Counted from the stretch's first letter, positions 43,853 to 53,642 are shown. The stretch is 64,000 bases of DNA from Polynucleobacter sp. TSB-Sco08W16 (GCF_018687455.1 NZ_CP061291.1:248001-312000); one strand, 5' to 3'. Notes: generated by a model from the sequence alone, not told the origin. Numbers and translations are program-made.

Positions 43853-45334
43853 ATGACGCCAGTTTTGCCCGTAATTCTCTGTGGAGGGTCTGGAACTCGT
43901 CTTTGGCCGCTTTCCCGTTCAGGCTTCCCTAAGCAATTTTTAGTACTTTCTGGTGACGACTCAAATCAAAGCCTCTTTCAGCAGGCGATCAATCGCATTT
44001 ACACGGTTGCAAATAATGAAATCTCTGTAGGCAAAGCCATCATTGTCACCAATGAGGAACATCGTTTCTTGGCGCTTGATCAATTACGTGAATTAAAAAA
44101 CGGCGCACAATCTATTGAGGCAACCCTACTACTAGAGCCCACAGGAAGAAATACTGCACCAGCGCTCACACTAGCGGCACTCTATGCTCAAGAGTTGGGA
44201 TCAAGCTCAGAAGACCCCATTTTAGTAGTGACACCTGCAGATCAAACGGTTACTAATCCTGCATCATTTACAAAAGCTCTGGTTCAAAGCATTGCGATTG
44301 CAAAAGAAGGCGCTATTGCAATTTTGGGCATTACACCTACGGCTCCAGAAACAGGTTATGGCTACATTAAAGTACGAGGTGCTGCATCAGGGAATGGGTA
44401 TACCGTTGAACGCTTTGTAGAAAAACCCAATGAAGCTACTGCTAAGCAATATTTGCAAGAGGGTGGGTACTTTTGGAATGGTGGCATGTTTGTTCTGAAG
44501 GCTAGTGTATGGCTTGCAGCCTTAAAAGAGTTTCGTGCGGATATTCTCGGTATTACCGAAACCGCTTGGCTGGCTAAGATCGAAGACCATTCTGGTGATG
44601 CGACATTCATTCGCCCAGACAAAAAAGTCTTTGAAACTATTCCGAGCGAGTCCATTGACTATGCGGTAATCGAAAAATGCCCGGGATCCAGGTTCCCTAT
44701 CAAAATGGTTGAATTAGATGCTGGCTGGAATGATTTGGGTGCTTGGGATGCAGTGTGGCAAGTCGGAAAGCAGGATGCCCAAGGTAATGTGAGTCATGGT
44801 GATGCGCTCATCACAAATTCTAAGAATTCATTGATCCATGCAAGCAGTCGTTTAGTCAGTGCTGTCGGGGTTGAAAACCTGATCATTATTGAAACCGCTG
44901 ATGCAGTATTAGTGGCTGATCGTAAGAATAGCCAGGACGTCAAGAATATTGTTTCTCAGCTTGAAGCTCAAAAGCGTGAAGAGAAGAGCCTTCATCGAAA
45001 GGTGTCGCGTCCTTGGGGCTGGTATGACAGCGTCGATGAAGGCGAGCGCTTTAAGGTAAAGCGTATTCAGGTAAAGCCAGGTGCTAGCCTTTCCTTGCAA
45101 ATGCATCATCACCGGGCTGAGCATTGGATCGTGGTCAAAGGTACCGCCGAAATCACCAATGGGGACCAAGTCATCGTCCTCACAGAAAACCAAAGTACTT
45201 ATATACCTCAAGGACAAACACATCGTCTAGCAAATCCCGGTAAAACTCCTTTGGAGATTATTGAAGTGCAATCAGGTAGTTATTTGGGCGAGGATGATAT
45301 CGTGCGGTTTGAAGACACCTATGGTAGAAGCTAA
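43853..45334 (+). CDS. manC: mannose-1-phosphate guanylyltransferase / mannose-6-phosphate isomerase
   Basis: Supplies GDP-mannose. The protein has GGSGTRLWPLSRSGFPKQFL from residue 11 (guanylyltransferase), FVEKP and an isomerase-type cupin C-terminus starting near RPWGWYDSVDEGERF with the metal ligands in QMHHHRAEHW. I use ATG 43853 (493 residues); the frame opens at a GTG at 43811 that adds 14 non-family residues. It starts the manC-gmd-fcl run to GDP-L-fucose. Confidence 0.92.
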   Translation: MTPVLPVILCGGSGTRLWPLSRSGFPKQFLVLSGDDSNQSLFQQAINRIYTVANNEISVGKAIIVTNEEHRFLALDQLRELKNGAQSIEATLLLEPTGRNTAPALTLAALYAQELGSSSEDPILVVTPADQTVTNPASFTKALVQSIAIAKEGAIAILGITPTAPETGYGYIKVRGAASGNGYTVERFVEKPNEATAKQYLQEGGYFWNGGMFVLKASVWLAALKEFRADILGITETAWLAKIEDHSGDATFIRPDKKVFETIPSESIDYAVIEKCPGSRFPIKMVELDAGWNDLGAWDAVWQVGKQDAQGNVSHGDALITNSKNSLIHASSRLVSAVGVENLIIIETADAVLVADRKNSQDVKNIVSQLEAQKREEKSLHRKVSRPWGWYDSVDEGERFKVKRIQVKPGASLSLQMHHHRAEHWIVVKGTAEITNGDQVIVLTENQSTYIPQGQTHRLANPGKTPLEIIEVQSGSYLGEDDIVRFEDTYGRS

Positions 45335-45393
45335 CTACCCTCCAATCAAAATCATATTGATAAGAAATATTTAAAAATAAAGAAGAGCTAATA

Positions 45394-46521
45394 ATGACAA
45401 AACAAAAAGTCGCCCTCATTACCGGTATCACTGGCCAAGACGGTTCTTACCTTGCTGAGTTTTTATTGGAAAAAGGCTACATTGTTCACGGCATTAAGCG
45501 CCGCGCATCCTCTTTTAATACTGAACGGATTGATCATATCTATCAAGATCCACACATTAATCATCCGGATTTAATTCTTCACTATGGTGATTTAACGGAT
45601 ACCAGCAATCTAGTACGCATCATTCAAGAATGTCAGCCTGATGAGATTTATAACTTAGGCGCACAGTCTCACGTTGCAGTTTCTTTTGAATCTCCTGAGT
45701 ACACTGCCGATGTAGATGCTATTGGACCGCTGCGGATGTTAGAGGCCATCCGTATTTTGGGTCTGGAGAAAAAGACCCGCTTTTACCAAGCCTCTACCTC
45801 TGAGCTCTATGGCCTAGTTCAAGAAATCCCCCAAAAAGAGACCACACCGTTTTACCCAAGAAGTCCTTATGCAGTAGCCAAGATGTATGCCTATTGGATC
45901 ACTGTCAATTACCGTGAGGCTTATGGCATTTATGCTTGTAACGGCATTCTCTTTAACCATGAATCTAAGCGTCGCGGTGAGACCTTTGTTACCCGCAAGG
46001 TAACACGTGGTTTGGCTAATATTGCTCAGGGCCTGGAGAAATGTCTTTACATGGGTAACATTGATGCGTTGCGTGACTGGGGTCATGCTAAAGATTATGT
46101 CCGCATGCAGTGGCTCATGCTGCAACAAGATAAACCTGAAGACTTTGTGATTGCGACGGGTGTGCAGTTCACAGTGCGTGAATTTATTATTCGTAGCGCT
46201 AAACAATTGGGCATTACGCTCAAGTTTGAGGGTAGCGCAGAGAATGAAAAAGCCATCGTAGCAAGTATAGAAGGCGATAAAGCCCCAGCTCTTAAAGTCG
46301 GTGATGTGATCGTGCAAATCGATCCACGCTACTACCGTCCTACAGAAGTAGAAACACTCTTAGGTGATCCTACTAAAGCCAAAGAAAAACTCGGTTGGGT
46401 TCCAGAAATCACACTCGATCAAATGATCGTCGAGATGGTGGCTAATGACTTAGACAAGGCTAAGCAGCATGCATTGTTGAGTAAGCATGGTTACTCGGTA
46501 GCGGTTGGTAAAGAAAGCTAA
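45394..46521 (+). CDS. gmd: GDP-mannose 4,6-dehydratase
   Basis: Converts GDP-mannose to GDP-4-keto-6-deoxymannose. The 375-residue protein has GITGQDGSYLAEFL, GIKRRASSFNTERIDHIY, QASTSELYG and SPYAVAKMYAYW with catalytic Tyr and Lys, all hallmarks of Gmd. The C-terminal region carries a short extra segment around residues 288-306. It starts 59 bp after manC and is followed 16 bp later by fcl. Confidence 0.96.
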   Translation: MTKQKVALITGITGQDGSYLAEFLLEKGYIVHGIKRRASSFNTERIDHIYQDPHINHPDLILHYGDLTDTSNLVRIIQECQPDEIYNLGAQSHVAVSFESPEYTADVDAIGPLRMLEAIRILGLEKKTRFYQASTSELYGLVQEIPQKETTPFYPRSPYAVAKMYAYWITVNYREAYGIYACNGILFNHESKRRGETFVTRKVTRGLANIAQGLEKCLYMGNIDALRDWGHAKDYVRMQWLMLQQDKPEDFVIATGVQFTVREFIIRSAKQLGITLKFEGSAENEKAIVASIEGDKAPALKVGDVIVQIDPRYYRPTEVETLLGDPTKAKEKLGWVPEITLDQMIVEMVANDLDKAKQHALLSKHGYSVAVGKES

Positions 46522-46537
46522 AAAGAAGATTACATAC

Positions 46538-47506
46538 GTGCCAACAGATTTAAATCAAAAAGTATACGTAGCCGGCCATCGCGGCATGGTGGGATCTGCT
46601 ATTGTGCGTAATCTCCAGGCTAAAGGCTATAAAAACATCATTACTCGCACTCATGCTGAATTAGATCTCACCAATCAGCAGGCAGTAAAAACGTTTTTTG
46701 AAATAGAAAAGCCTGATCAGGTGTATTTAGCTGCGGCTAAGGTTGGCGGGATTCATGCAAACAATTCCTACCCAGCAGAATTCATTTACGACAATTTGAT
46801 GGTGCAAAACAATGTGATTCATCACGCATTTTTAAGCGGCGTTAAAAAACTCCTGTTTTTAGGCTCCAGTTGCATTTACCCAAAGCTAGCATCCCAGCCT
46901 ATGGGTGAGGACGCCTTACTTACCGGAAAGCTTGAGCCTACCAATGAGCCGTATGCGATTGCCAAAATTGCGGGCATCAAGATGTGTGAGAGCTATAACC
47001 GTCAATATGGTGAATCTCATGGTGTGGACTACCGCTCAGTCATGCCAACCAATTTATATGGCCCAGGTGATAACTATCACCCTGAAAACAGCCATGTGAT
47101 ACCAGCGCTCATTAGACGTTTTCATGAGGCTAAATTGAGTAATGCTCCTGAAGTGGTGATCTGGGGTACTGGAACTCCAAGGCGAGAGTTTCTCTATGTT
47201 GATGACATGGCCTCGGCATCCGTGTTTGTCATGCACTTGGATAAGGCAACTTACGATAGTCAAACAGAACCCATGCAAAGTCATTTAAATGTAGGCTATG
47301 GTTCTGATGTCACCATTGCAGAGTTAGCTACTGCGGTAGCAAAGGCAACCGGCTATCAAGGTAGGATTAGTTTTGACTCTACTAAGCCAGATGGCTCGCC
47401 ACGTAAGTGGATGGATTCGGGGCGCCTGAATCGTTTGAATTGGTCTCCGAAGGTTGATCTGGAAAATGGTCTGAAGACGGCGTACCTAGAATTCAGCAGT
47501 AGATAA
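46538..47506 (+). CDS. fcl: GDP-L-fucose synthase
   Basis: Epimerase/reductase that turns GDP-4-keto-6-deoxymannose into GDP-L-fucose. Family motifs: VAGHRGMVGSA near residues 11-21, AAAKVGGIHANN, and GSSCIYP with EPYAIAKIAG (catalytic Tyr, Lys). I prefer GTG 46538 (322 residues, AAGAAG 9 bp upstream), which matches the usual length. A TTG at 46505 in frame would overlap gmd and add a Lys-rich 11-residue head. It converges with an exostosin-like gene 10 bp away. Confidence 0.93.
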   Translation: MPTDLNQKVYVAGHRGMVGSAIVRNLQAKGYKNIITRTHAELDLTNQQAVKTFFEIEKPDQVYLAAAKVGGIHANNSYPAEFIYDNLMVQNNVIHHAFLSGVKKLLFLGSSCIYPKLASQPMGEDALLTGKLEPTNEPYAIAKIAGIKMCESYNRQYGESHGVDYRSVMPTNLYGPGDNYHPENSHVIPALIRRFHEAKLSNAPEVVIWGTGTPRREFLYVDDMASASVFVMHLDKATYDSQTEPMQSHLNVGYGSDVTIAELATAVAKATGYQGRISFDSTKPDGSPRKWMDSGRLNRLNWSPKVDLENGLKTAYLEFSSR

Positions 47507-47516
47507 TTTTGAGTTG

Positions 47517-48518
47517 CTAGGGCTGCCGGATTTGATTTCTCCAGTAGCGCATTGTTAATTTTTCTAGATTAAATTCTTTTATCTCAAGCGTTGATCTGGC
47601 GCTCGCTAAAAAATCAGCATTCAATTGCCCCCAGTCTTCCACCTCAATTACTGGTAAGTCTTTAAAGACCTCATTCATTCTCGCCTTTTTAACAATCGGA
47701 ATGCAGCCTAAAATTAAAGCCTCCCAAGTGCGAAAGCAATCTAGACCTGCGCCATGGGGGCTGAGCACAAATTGATATTGAGACTGAAGAGCCCAAGTTT
47801 GATCTACAGATGTTGGTGCGGGCTGAAAATAGCAAACTGATTTATCAATTATTTCGAGGCAATGCCTACGATCTCCGCGATCCAGTGAAAAATGCCAATT
47901 ACAAAATATTTCTGGTTTCCTCTCTGAAAATGCTGCAGCATTTTCAGAAATCGTTTTGAGTTTCAGCTCCTGCATTGCCGGAAGAATAAAACCGCCACCC
48001 CATTGCAAGGGGTCGTTCCAAAGATTATAAAGATTGATGCCAATTGGAAGAGTTTGAAGTTTGGGATGTTCTACATCTTTGTTTTGAGCAAACCATTTCA
48101 CTAAATATGGGCAGTTCAGGATCTTTTCGAGCTCTTCTCCAAGGATGTGTTTGTCAACAGGCAAGTCATTATCACCACTAACCAGTACAAATGGTTGAGT
48201 AATTTTTGGCAATACTGATTTAGAAAAATAAGTCAACCATATGGTTTGAACATAAATTGTGGGAATATGCGATTCCTGGGTAGTAAGGCTATTTAGTTGA
48301 TTGGGAATACTGTCGACATAATGACTATCTTTTTGACTTGCCATTGGGTCTTTTGGATGGATATCACATGCAAACAGAGCGGTCCAGCTATTTATAAAGC
48401 TGGCATTTTTTATGGAGTAGTCAAAACTATCGCTATAAAGAATTTTCTCAACGATTTTTCTGCGATCATGCTTCTTAATAAAATTGCCGAAGAATTGAAA
48501 GAGCAGTTTTTTAAGCAT
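47517..48518 (-). CDS. exostosin/GT47-like glycosyltransferase
   Basis: A 333-residue protein whose C-terminal half resembles exostosin-family (GT47) transferases: LSPHGAGLDCFRTWEALILGCIPIV at about residues 250-275 is the donor-site motif, with CNWHFSLDRGDRR before it. No signal peptide. It stands alone on the minus strand between the fucose genes and the ligase-like gene. The sugar transferred is unknown. Confidence 0.65.
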   Translation of the reverse strand: MLKKLLFQFFGNFIKKHDRRKIVEKILYSDSFDYSIKNASFINSWTALFACDIHPKDPMASQKDSHYVDSIPNQLNSLTTQESHIPTIYVQTIWLTYFSKSVLPKITQPFVLVSGDNDLPVDKHILGEELEKILNCPYLVKWFAQNKDVEHPKLQTLPIGINLYNLWNDPLQWGGGFILPAMQELKLKTISENAAAFSERKPEIFCNWHFSLDRGDRRHCLEIIDKSVCYFQPAPTSVDQTWALQSQYQFVLSPHGAGLDCFRTWEALILGCIPIVKKARMNEVFKDLPVIEVEDWGQLNADFLASARSTLEIKEFNLEKLTMRYWRNQIRQP

Positions 48519-48578
48519 GGCTTGCGATAAATTGAAAATGAGAATAATTGTTTACGTTTTACAGACGCAACCAGTCAA

Positions 48579-48867
48579 TCAGTAGGTCGTATCCCCGGCT
48601 TCATAATACCCAACCTTTTGGGCTTTGGTTCTTAGAGCGTAACTTTTACAGCTCCCATGTATGAAAGCTAGCCCAATAATGTTGCTTATATAAACATACT
48701 TAAATGTTATGCTATTGGAATTAGGTTGCAGGCTTCATTTTAGATAATAGCGCTTTATACAACTCATAATCGTCAGCATAAGTAGCATTAAAGTAATTAG
48801 CTTTTAATTTAAGGGTCAAAAAATAAACCTCCGGATAGTCGCAAGAGATTGGTTCGATATTTTCAGC
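48579..48867 (-). pseudogene. decayed coding sequence in the gap upstream of the ligase gene
   Basis: The 330-base gap 48519-48848 has no intact gene, but two minus strand frames read like protein. One runs 48867-48721 (48 codons, ISCDYPEVYFLTLK and YADDYELYKALL within, ending TAA 48721-48723). The next, from about 48729 to TGA at 48579-48581, contains SYALRTKAQKVGYYEAGD. They abut at about 48725 as if split by a frameshift. The first also runs into a TAA at 48868-48870, with an open continuation in another frame. No start codon fits. I cannot name the ancestor. The promoter of the + strand operon must also lie here. Confidence 0.35.
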
Positions 48868-48911
48868 TTAATCTAACATCTAAAAAACTTGGCGCCTGGT
48901 TTAAATTAAAT

Positions 48912-50354
48912 ATGAATATCAATTTCACATTGAATCAATCTAGCCATAAAACAATGAATGTCATGGGATATGCGCTGATATTGATTAGCAGTGTGCTCCT
49001 GGGTATTTGGGCAGTTAAAGGTACGATTGCCCTGCGAAACTCATTACTTGGGATCGGTACGCTGATATCCATTATTTACATTTACTCAGTATTTAAATCC
49101 CAAGAAATAAAAATGACAGTGAAGAATGGCGCGCCACTCATTCCTCTGGGCTTGATGTTCTGCTGGGTGATATTCCATTACTGCTTTCTCTCTCGCTTTC
49201 CTGAGCAGCAATTCCATGAATTAATCAGTACCTGGTTACGCAGTCTTCTGGCCGTAATTGTAGGGGTAGGTACAGGTTTGGCCATTAGCAAAAGACCCAA
49301 TGCAATCAATTTTCTTTGGCTGGGAATCTTGGGCAGCTTTGCCTACCTCTTTTATCAATACATCCCCAAGGCTATTGCGCTAAAAAGTTTATTTGTTGTT
49401 GATTGGTTTTCTTACATCTATCCTGGAAAGATCAGCGGCGTCCTGGCGGGAACAATCTTAGTTATTGGATTGTTAGGTACTATGCTCGACACGGCTATGA
49501 GAGGAAAATGGATATCAACGATTCTGACTGCGATATTGACTTTATTAGGCTTAAGCTCGGCCCTTTATGCCTATGTCTTTATTTTTGATGCACGAAATGG
49601 AGTGGGGCTTGTTACAATCCTGATCGCCATCTTTATTGGAAAAATGCTGACCAATATTTTTACTGCATTGCGCACACATAGTATGAGTTTAGCTAGAGGG
49701 GCCGTTGTGTTGTTATTGATCTTGGGATTGGCATTAGTTACTGCTTGGGGTATCAAACAGCACATCCAAAATAATGCGGGCTGGTCTTCGATGTGGGAGG
49801 ATACTAAGACCTCAATACAAATACAGAAATACTCTAACTGGCAAGATCCGCAAAAATATGGTTACCCACTCAATGATTCTGGTCGGGTGGTAAAGGCTAA
49901 TACCTATGAGCGCTTAGCTTGGGCAACTGTCGGGGCAACGGTATTGATGCCCCAACATCCTTTGGGAATTGGGGTCTTAAAGCAGCCCTTTACCATTCTT
50001 ATGAAAGAAAGTTATCCCAATGGCATCACTTATTTACCATCCACTCACAGCGCTTGGGTCGAAATAGGCCTTGCTTTCGGATACCCAGGCCTCTTTTTGC
50101 TTTTCAGTGCTCTGGTTTACTTAGGTTATTTAGCCCTAGGTTCAAAAAGTAATTTCCGATCTACAGTTTTCATGTTCTCCGTGGGTTTAATTTGTCTCTA
50201 TACGGTGGGGGAGATCAGCTCCCAACATGGCGTTGAGATACTTTTTTCCCTGATTGCATTAAATGCGGCTTTGTTAACGCCCTATAGACCCAAAAATAAA
50301 GCCCATTTAGTTCGTATTGCAAGATATATTAAGGCCGCAGATACCCTTCTGTAA
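48912..50354 (+). CDS. O-antigen ligase/polymerase-like membrane protein (WaaL/Wzy_C type)
   Basis: A polytopic membrane protein with about ten to twelve hydrophobic segments and a large periplasmic loop (about residues 280-360). In this loop ARNGVG precedes and HPLGIGVLKQPF with THSAWVEIGLAFGYPG follow, the H-N/S-x-x-x-x-G pattern of the Wzy_C domain in O-antigen ligases. The frame opens at a TTG at 48849, overlapping the decayed region; I use ATG 48912 (480 residues), though ATG 48954 is also possible. It leads a run to the Wzz-like gene. Confidence 0.75.
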   Translation: MNINFTLNQSSHKTMNVMGYALILISSVLLGIWAVKGTIALRNSLLGIGTLISIIYIYSVFKSQEIKMTVKNGAPLIPLGLMFCWVIFHYCFLSRFPEQQFHELISTWLRSLLAVIVGVGTGLAISKRPNAINFLWLGILGSFAYLFYQYIPKAIALKSLFVVDWFSYIYPGKISGVLAGTILVIGLLGTMLDTAMRGKWISTILTAILTLLGLSSALYAYVFIFDARNGVGLVTILIAIFIGKMLTNIFTALRTHSMSLARGAVVLLLILGLALVTAWGIKQHIQNNAGWSSMWEDTKTSIQIQKYSNWQDPQKYGYPLNDSGRVVKANTYERLAWATVGATVLMPQHPLGIGVLKQPFTILMKESYPNGITYLPSTHSAWVEIGLAFGYPGLFLLFSALVYLGYLALGSKSNFRSTVFMFSVGLICLYTVGEISSQHGVEILFSLIALNAALLTPYRPKNKAHLVRIARYIKAADTLL

Positions 50355-50451
50355 TTTATAATCAAAACATGAGCGGAGAAAGATTGTAAAAGAAGCGCAA
50401 AGTAAAAAAGATTTTTATACAAGGTAATCTTCAAGCAAAAGAGAGTAATTT

Positions 50452-51627
50452 ATGACATTGCAGGAATTAAGTGCCCAATCGAATGAGAGTGAAATCTCAC
50501 TCTTAGATATCGTTAACTTCCTGCAAGAGTCTTGGAAAAAACTTGCCATTAGTGCAATCATAGGCGCGATATTAGGAATATCTGGATGGTTTGTCTTGGG
50601 TAACTATTCGGCCGATTATGTTTTGCTAAATAATAATAATAATAATAATAGCTACACCCTTGACCTCGTATCTTGGAAAATACTGCAAAAGAGCTTGCCC
50701 AATTTAGCCGATCAAATCATTGATGAAAATAAAGCCCCAGAAAATCTATTATCCCTTTATAAAGAGATGAGTAGTGATCGGTGGTGGCAAAAAAATGTTG
50801 TTCCTACTTATGCCCTCTCTAAGGCCGATACAAAAGATTTAGCAGGTATCAGTAAAGATTTAGATGCTGCCTCCACCACTATTATCAATTTAACGCTCAC
50901 TGCGACAGGTCCATCTAAAGAACAATCGATCGAAAATGTGCGCGCTGCCGCTAAGTTTTTGCGCACCGGTAGCGCCTACTTGCAACTGCGCTCCATGCTC
51001 AATAGCTATGAGAGTCTAACCATGAGCACCGATGCCGATGTGCGGCAAAAAATTACCAGCACCCAAATCGAGATAGGCTACCAACAAGAACGCGCTCGTC
51101 AATTAGAGGAGCTTCATAAACGCTTTCCAGGCGGCAACGCACCAGCGCAACAAGTAGTTGATGCTCAAGATTCCAGCGCCAAGTATCTTCCACTGCAGAC
51201 CCAAATTATCGCCGCTAATAATGACATCAATACCTCTAAAGAAGCGCTCTCGCGACTGCAGCGTCGTCTTGATCAAATAGCGCTGATTAAAGAATTTTTG
51301 CAACTTGCTCTCCCCCTGCAAGATCAAACCTTTGATGGATTAACCCTAGATCAACAATTGCTTGATATTGAAGCGGTACTTCGCAAAAAGTTGACTAAAA
51401 ATGATTCTAATAGCGAGCAGTTTTTAAATGACTTGCATGCGCGCTTACTGGATATTCAGGTGCGCTTTACCAACGGGCTGGAGGCTAACACTGCACCAAC
51501 TTCGAGCGGGAAAAAAGGCGTGATCAAGGCGACCTCAGGTGGTTTTGCACTAGCATTGTTCTTAATGCTTTTAGTACTACTGGGTCAAAAAGTGTGGCAA
51601 TCGATAAAAAGCCGCAGTACTATGTGA
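50452..51627 (+). CDS. Wzz/chain-length determinant-like protein
   Basis: A 391-residue co-polymerase-type protein: N-terminal cytoplasmic stretch, membrane helix at about residues 33-52 (LAISAIIGAILGISGWFVL), a long periplasmic coiled-coil region and a second membrane helix near 362-382. This architecture sets O-antigen chain length with Wzy. A run of seven Asn codons lies at residues 60-66. The typical proline-rich motif before the second helix is not clear, so it may be a divergent class. Confidence 0.7.
   Translation: MTLQELSAQSNESEISLLDIVNFLQESWKKLAISAIIGAILGISGWFVLGNYSADYVLLNNNNNNNSYTLDLVSWKILQKSLPNLADQIIDENKAPENLLSLYKEMSSDRWWQKNVVPTYALSKADTKDLAGISKDLDAASTTIINLTLTATGPSKEQSIENVRAAAKFLRTGSAYLQLRSMLNSYESLTMSTDADVRQKITSTQIEIGYQQERARQLEELHKRFPGGNAPAQQVVDAQDSSAKYLPLQTQIIAANNDINTSKEALSRLQRRLDQIALIKEFLQLALPLQDQTFDGLTLDQQLLDIEAVLRKKLTKNDSNSEQFLNDLHARLLDIQVRFTNGLEANTAPTSSGKKGVIKATSGGFALALFLMLLVLLGQKVWQSIKSRSTM
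50629..50649 (+). repeat. (AAT)7 trinucleotide repeat inside the Wzz-like gene
   Basis: Seven perfect AAT units encode Asn residues 60-66, just after the first membrane helix. Slippage here changes the length of an Asn linker without shifting frame, so it could tune the protein rather than switch it off. Confidence 0.9.
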
Positions 51628-51782
51628 AGTCTCACGTGGAGGCTCCATTAGAAATGAATTCGTGAGGCTAGGCATTAGCGTGCTTATATTTGAAAAAGGT
51701 CGAAATCTGTCGAGCATTCAAGTTTCCAAAGTAGAGCAAATTAGCAAAATCATTTGAAAAATAATCAACGAATATAAAGTTT

Positions 51783-52559
51783 ATGAAAGCAGTCATTTTG
51801 GCGGGTGGTTTAGGAACACGAATTTCAGAAGAAACTGAAAGTAAACCTAAGCCGATGATTGAAATTGGCGGCATGCCAATTTTATGGCACATCCTCAAGC
51901 TCTATTCTGCCCATGGGGTGAATGATTTTGTCATTTGCTGTGGCTATAAGGGTTACGTCATCAAAGAGTATTTTGCAAATTATTTTTTGCACATGTCTGA
52001 TGTGACGTTTGATATGGCACTCAACAAGATGGAAGTGCATCATCGATATGCTGAGTCTTGGAAAATTACTCTGATCGATACTGGCGCTGACACCATGACA
52101 GGCGGACGTCTAAAGCGGGTGGCTCAGTACGTTCAGGATGAAGAAGCTTTTTGCTTTACTTATGGCGATGGTGTGAGTGATGTAAATATCACCAAGCTCA
52201 TTGGTTTTCATAAGAGTCATGGCAAAAAAGCAACCTTAACTGCTGTATATCCACCGGGACGATTTGGTGCAATCGATATACATTCGGATCATCACATTAC
52301 CTCATTCAAAGAAAAGCCTAAGGGTGATGGCGGGATGATCAATGGCGGCTTTTTTGTGCTCTCTCCCGAAGTGATTAGCTTGATTAAAGACGACTCCACC
52401 GTCTGGGAGCGTGAGCCTTTAGAGGGTTTGGCACAGGAGTCACAAATGATGGCGTATCAGCATCATGGATTTTGGCAGCCAATGGATACTTTGCGGGATA
52501 AGAATTATCTTGAGGAGCTTTGGTCTTCAGGCAAGGCTCCTTGGAAGTCATGGCAATGA
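51783..52559 (+). CDS. rfbF: glucose-1-phosphate cytidylyltransferase
   Basis: Makes CDP-glucose from glucose-1-phosphate and CTP, entry to CDP-6-deoxy sugars. The 258-residue protein has GGLGTRISEETESKPKPM from residue 8, the CTP-specific signature, plus FTYGDGVSDV for metal binding. It starts 155 bp after the Wzz-like gene and overlaps rfbG as ATGA. First gene of a five-gene tightly packed operon. Confidence 0.95.
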   Translation: MKAVILAGGLGTRISEETESKPKPMIEIGGMPILWHILKLYSAHGVNDFVICCGYKGYVIKEYFANYFLHMSDVTFDMALNKMEVHHRYAESWKITLIDTGADTMTGGRLKRVAQYVQDEEAFCFTYGDGVSDVNITKLIGFHKSHGKKATLTAVYPPGRFGAIDIHSDHHITSFKEKPKGDGGMINGGFFVLSPEVISLIKDDSTVWEREPLEGLAQESQMMAYQHHGFWQPMDTLRDKNYLEELWSSGKAPWKSWQ

Positions 52560-53632
52560 AGCCTGCTCAAGTTGACTCACAATTTTGGAGGGACAAAAAA
52601 GTCTTTCTAACGGGGCACACCGGATTTAAAGGGAGCTGGCTATCCCTTTGGTTGACATCTATGGGTGCAAAAGTGACGGGTTACGCATTAGCGCCCAATA
52701 CAACGCCCAATTTGTTTGATATTTTGGCGATTGATTCTTTGATTGAGAAATCACACATTGCTGATATTCGGGATTTATCAAGCTTACAAAAAGTGATGTC
52801 TAGCGCAAATCCGGATGTAGTGATACATATGGCAGCTCAGCCATTGGTGCGCTATTCCTATGTAAATCCAGTAGAGACTTATGCCACTAATGTGATGGGT
52901 ACGGTACATGTTTTAGAGAGTATGCGAAACATTGACTCAATTCGTGCCACCGTTGTAGTGACAACCGATAAGTGTTACGAGAATAAGGAGTGGGTTTGGG
53001 GTTATCGTGAGGGCGAACCCATGGGTGGTTGCGACCCCTACAGTAATAGTAAGGGCTGTGCTGAGTTAGTCACATCTGCCTACCGACAGTCGTATTTTTC
53101 TAAATCTGATTCAATCAATAATATTGCATCTGCTAGAGCTGGTAATGTTATTGGTGGCGGGGATTGGTCTGAAGATCGCTTAATCCCTGATGCGATAAAA
53201 GCATTTGAGGCAAACAAGTCTCTGATGATTCGAAATCCGTTTGCAACACGCCCATGGCAACATGTTCTAGAGCCTCTTTCGGGTTATTTAATTTTGGCCC
53301 AAGCGCTTTATGAGCGGGGATCAGACTTTGCCTCTAGTTGGAACTTTGGGCCACGAGATGAAGATAATCGTTCGGTTCGGGATGTGATTGATTTGTTGAT
53401 TGCTGGATGGGGTGGATTTGCAAGATGGGAAAAAGAGGATGCAGGGCAGGTTCATGAGGCCGGCTTATTAAAGCTAGATTGTTCCAAAGCACATATGCAA
53501 TTAGGCTGGAGACCGAAATGGGATTTAGAAACAGCGATACAAAAAATTATTCACTGGAAAACTGCATACAAAGAAAAAAGAGATATGCGCGAATTCACTC
53601 TTGCCCAAATTTATATCTATCTAAACAGTTAA
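52556..53632 (+). CDS. rfbG: CDP-glucose 4,6-dehydratase
   Basis: Gives CDP-4-keto-6-deoxyglucose. SDR with GHTGFKGSWLSLWL from residue 20, TTDKCYEN, and YSNSKG with Tyr162 and Lys166. I choose ATG 52556, overlapping the rfbF stop as ATGA, giving 358 residues; a GGAAG lies about 9 bp upstream. ATG 52550 is equally in frame. No rfbH (3-dehydratase) follows, so the pathway departs from 3,6-dideoxy sugars at this point. Confidence 0.95.
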   Translation: MKPAQVDSQFWRDKKVFLTGHTGFKGSWLSLWLTSMGAKVTGYALAPNTTPNLFDILAIDSLIEKSHIADIRDLSSLQKVMSSANPDVVIHMAAQPLVRYSYVNPVETYATNVMGTVHVLESMRNIDSIRATVVVTTDKCYENKEWVWGYREGEPMGGCDPYSNSKGCAELVTSAYRQSYFSKSDSINNIASARAGNVIGGGDWSEDRLIPDAIKAFEANKSLMIRNPFATRPWQHVLEPLSGYLILAQALYERGSDFASSWNFGPRDEDNRSVRDVIDLLIAGWGGFARWEKEDAGQVHEAGLLKLDCSKAHMQLGWRPKWDLETAIQKIIHWKTAYKEKRDMREFTLAQIYIYLNS

Positions 53633-53642
53633 TATACTTTAC

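Noticed and set aside
45814..46317. 167-codon open frame on the minus strand
   Set aside because: Antisense to gmd, which has all family motifs; the reverse frame reads as low-quality protein.
51663..51755. 31-codon GTG-started frame between the Wzz-like gene and rfbF
   Set aside because: Protein-like at first sight, but too short, with no ribosome site and no recognisable motif.
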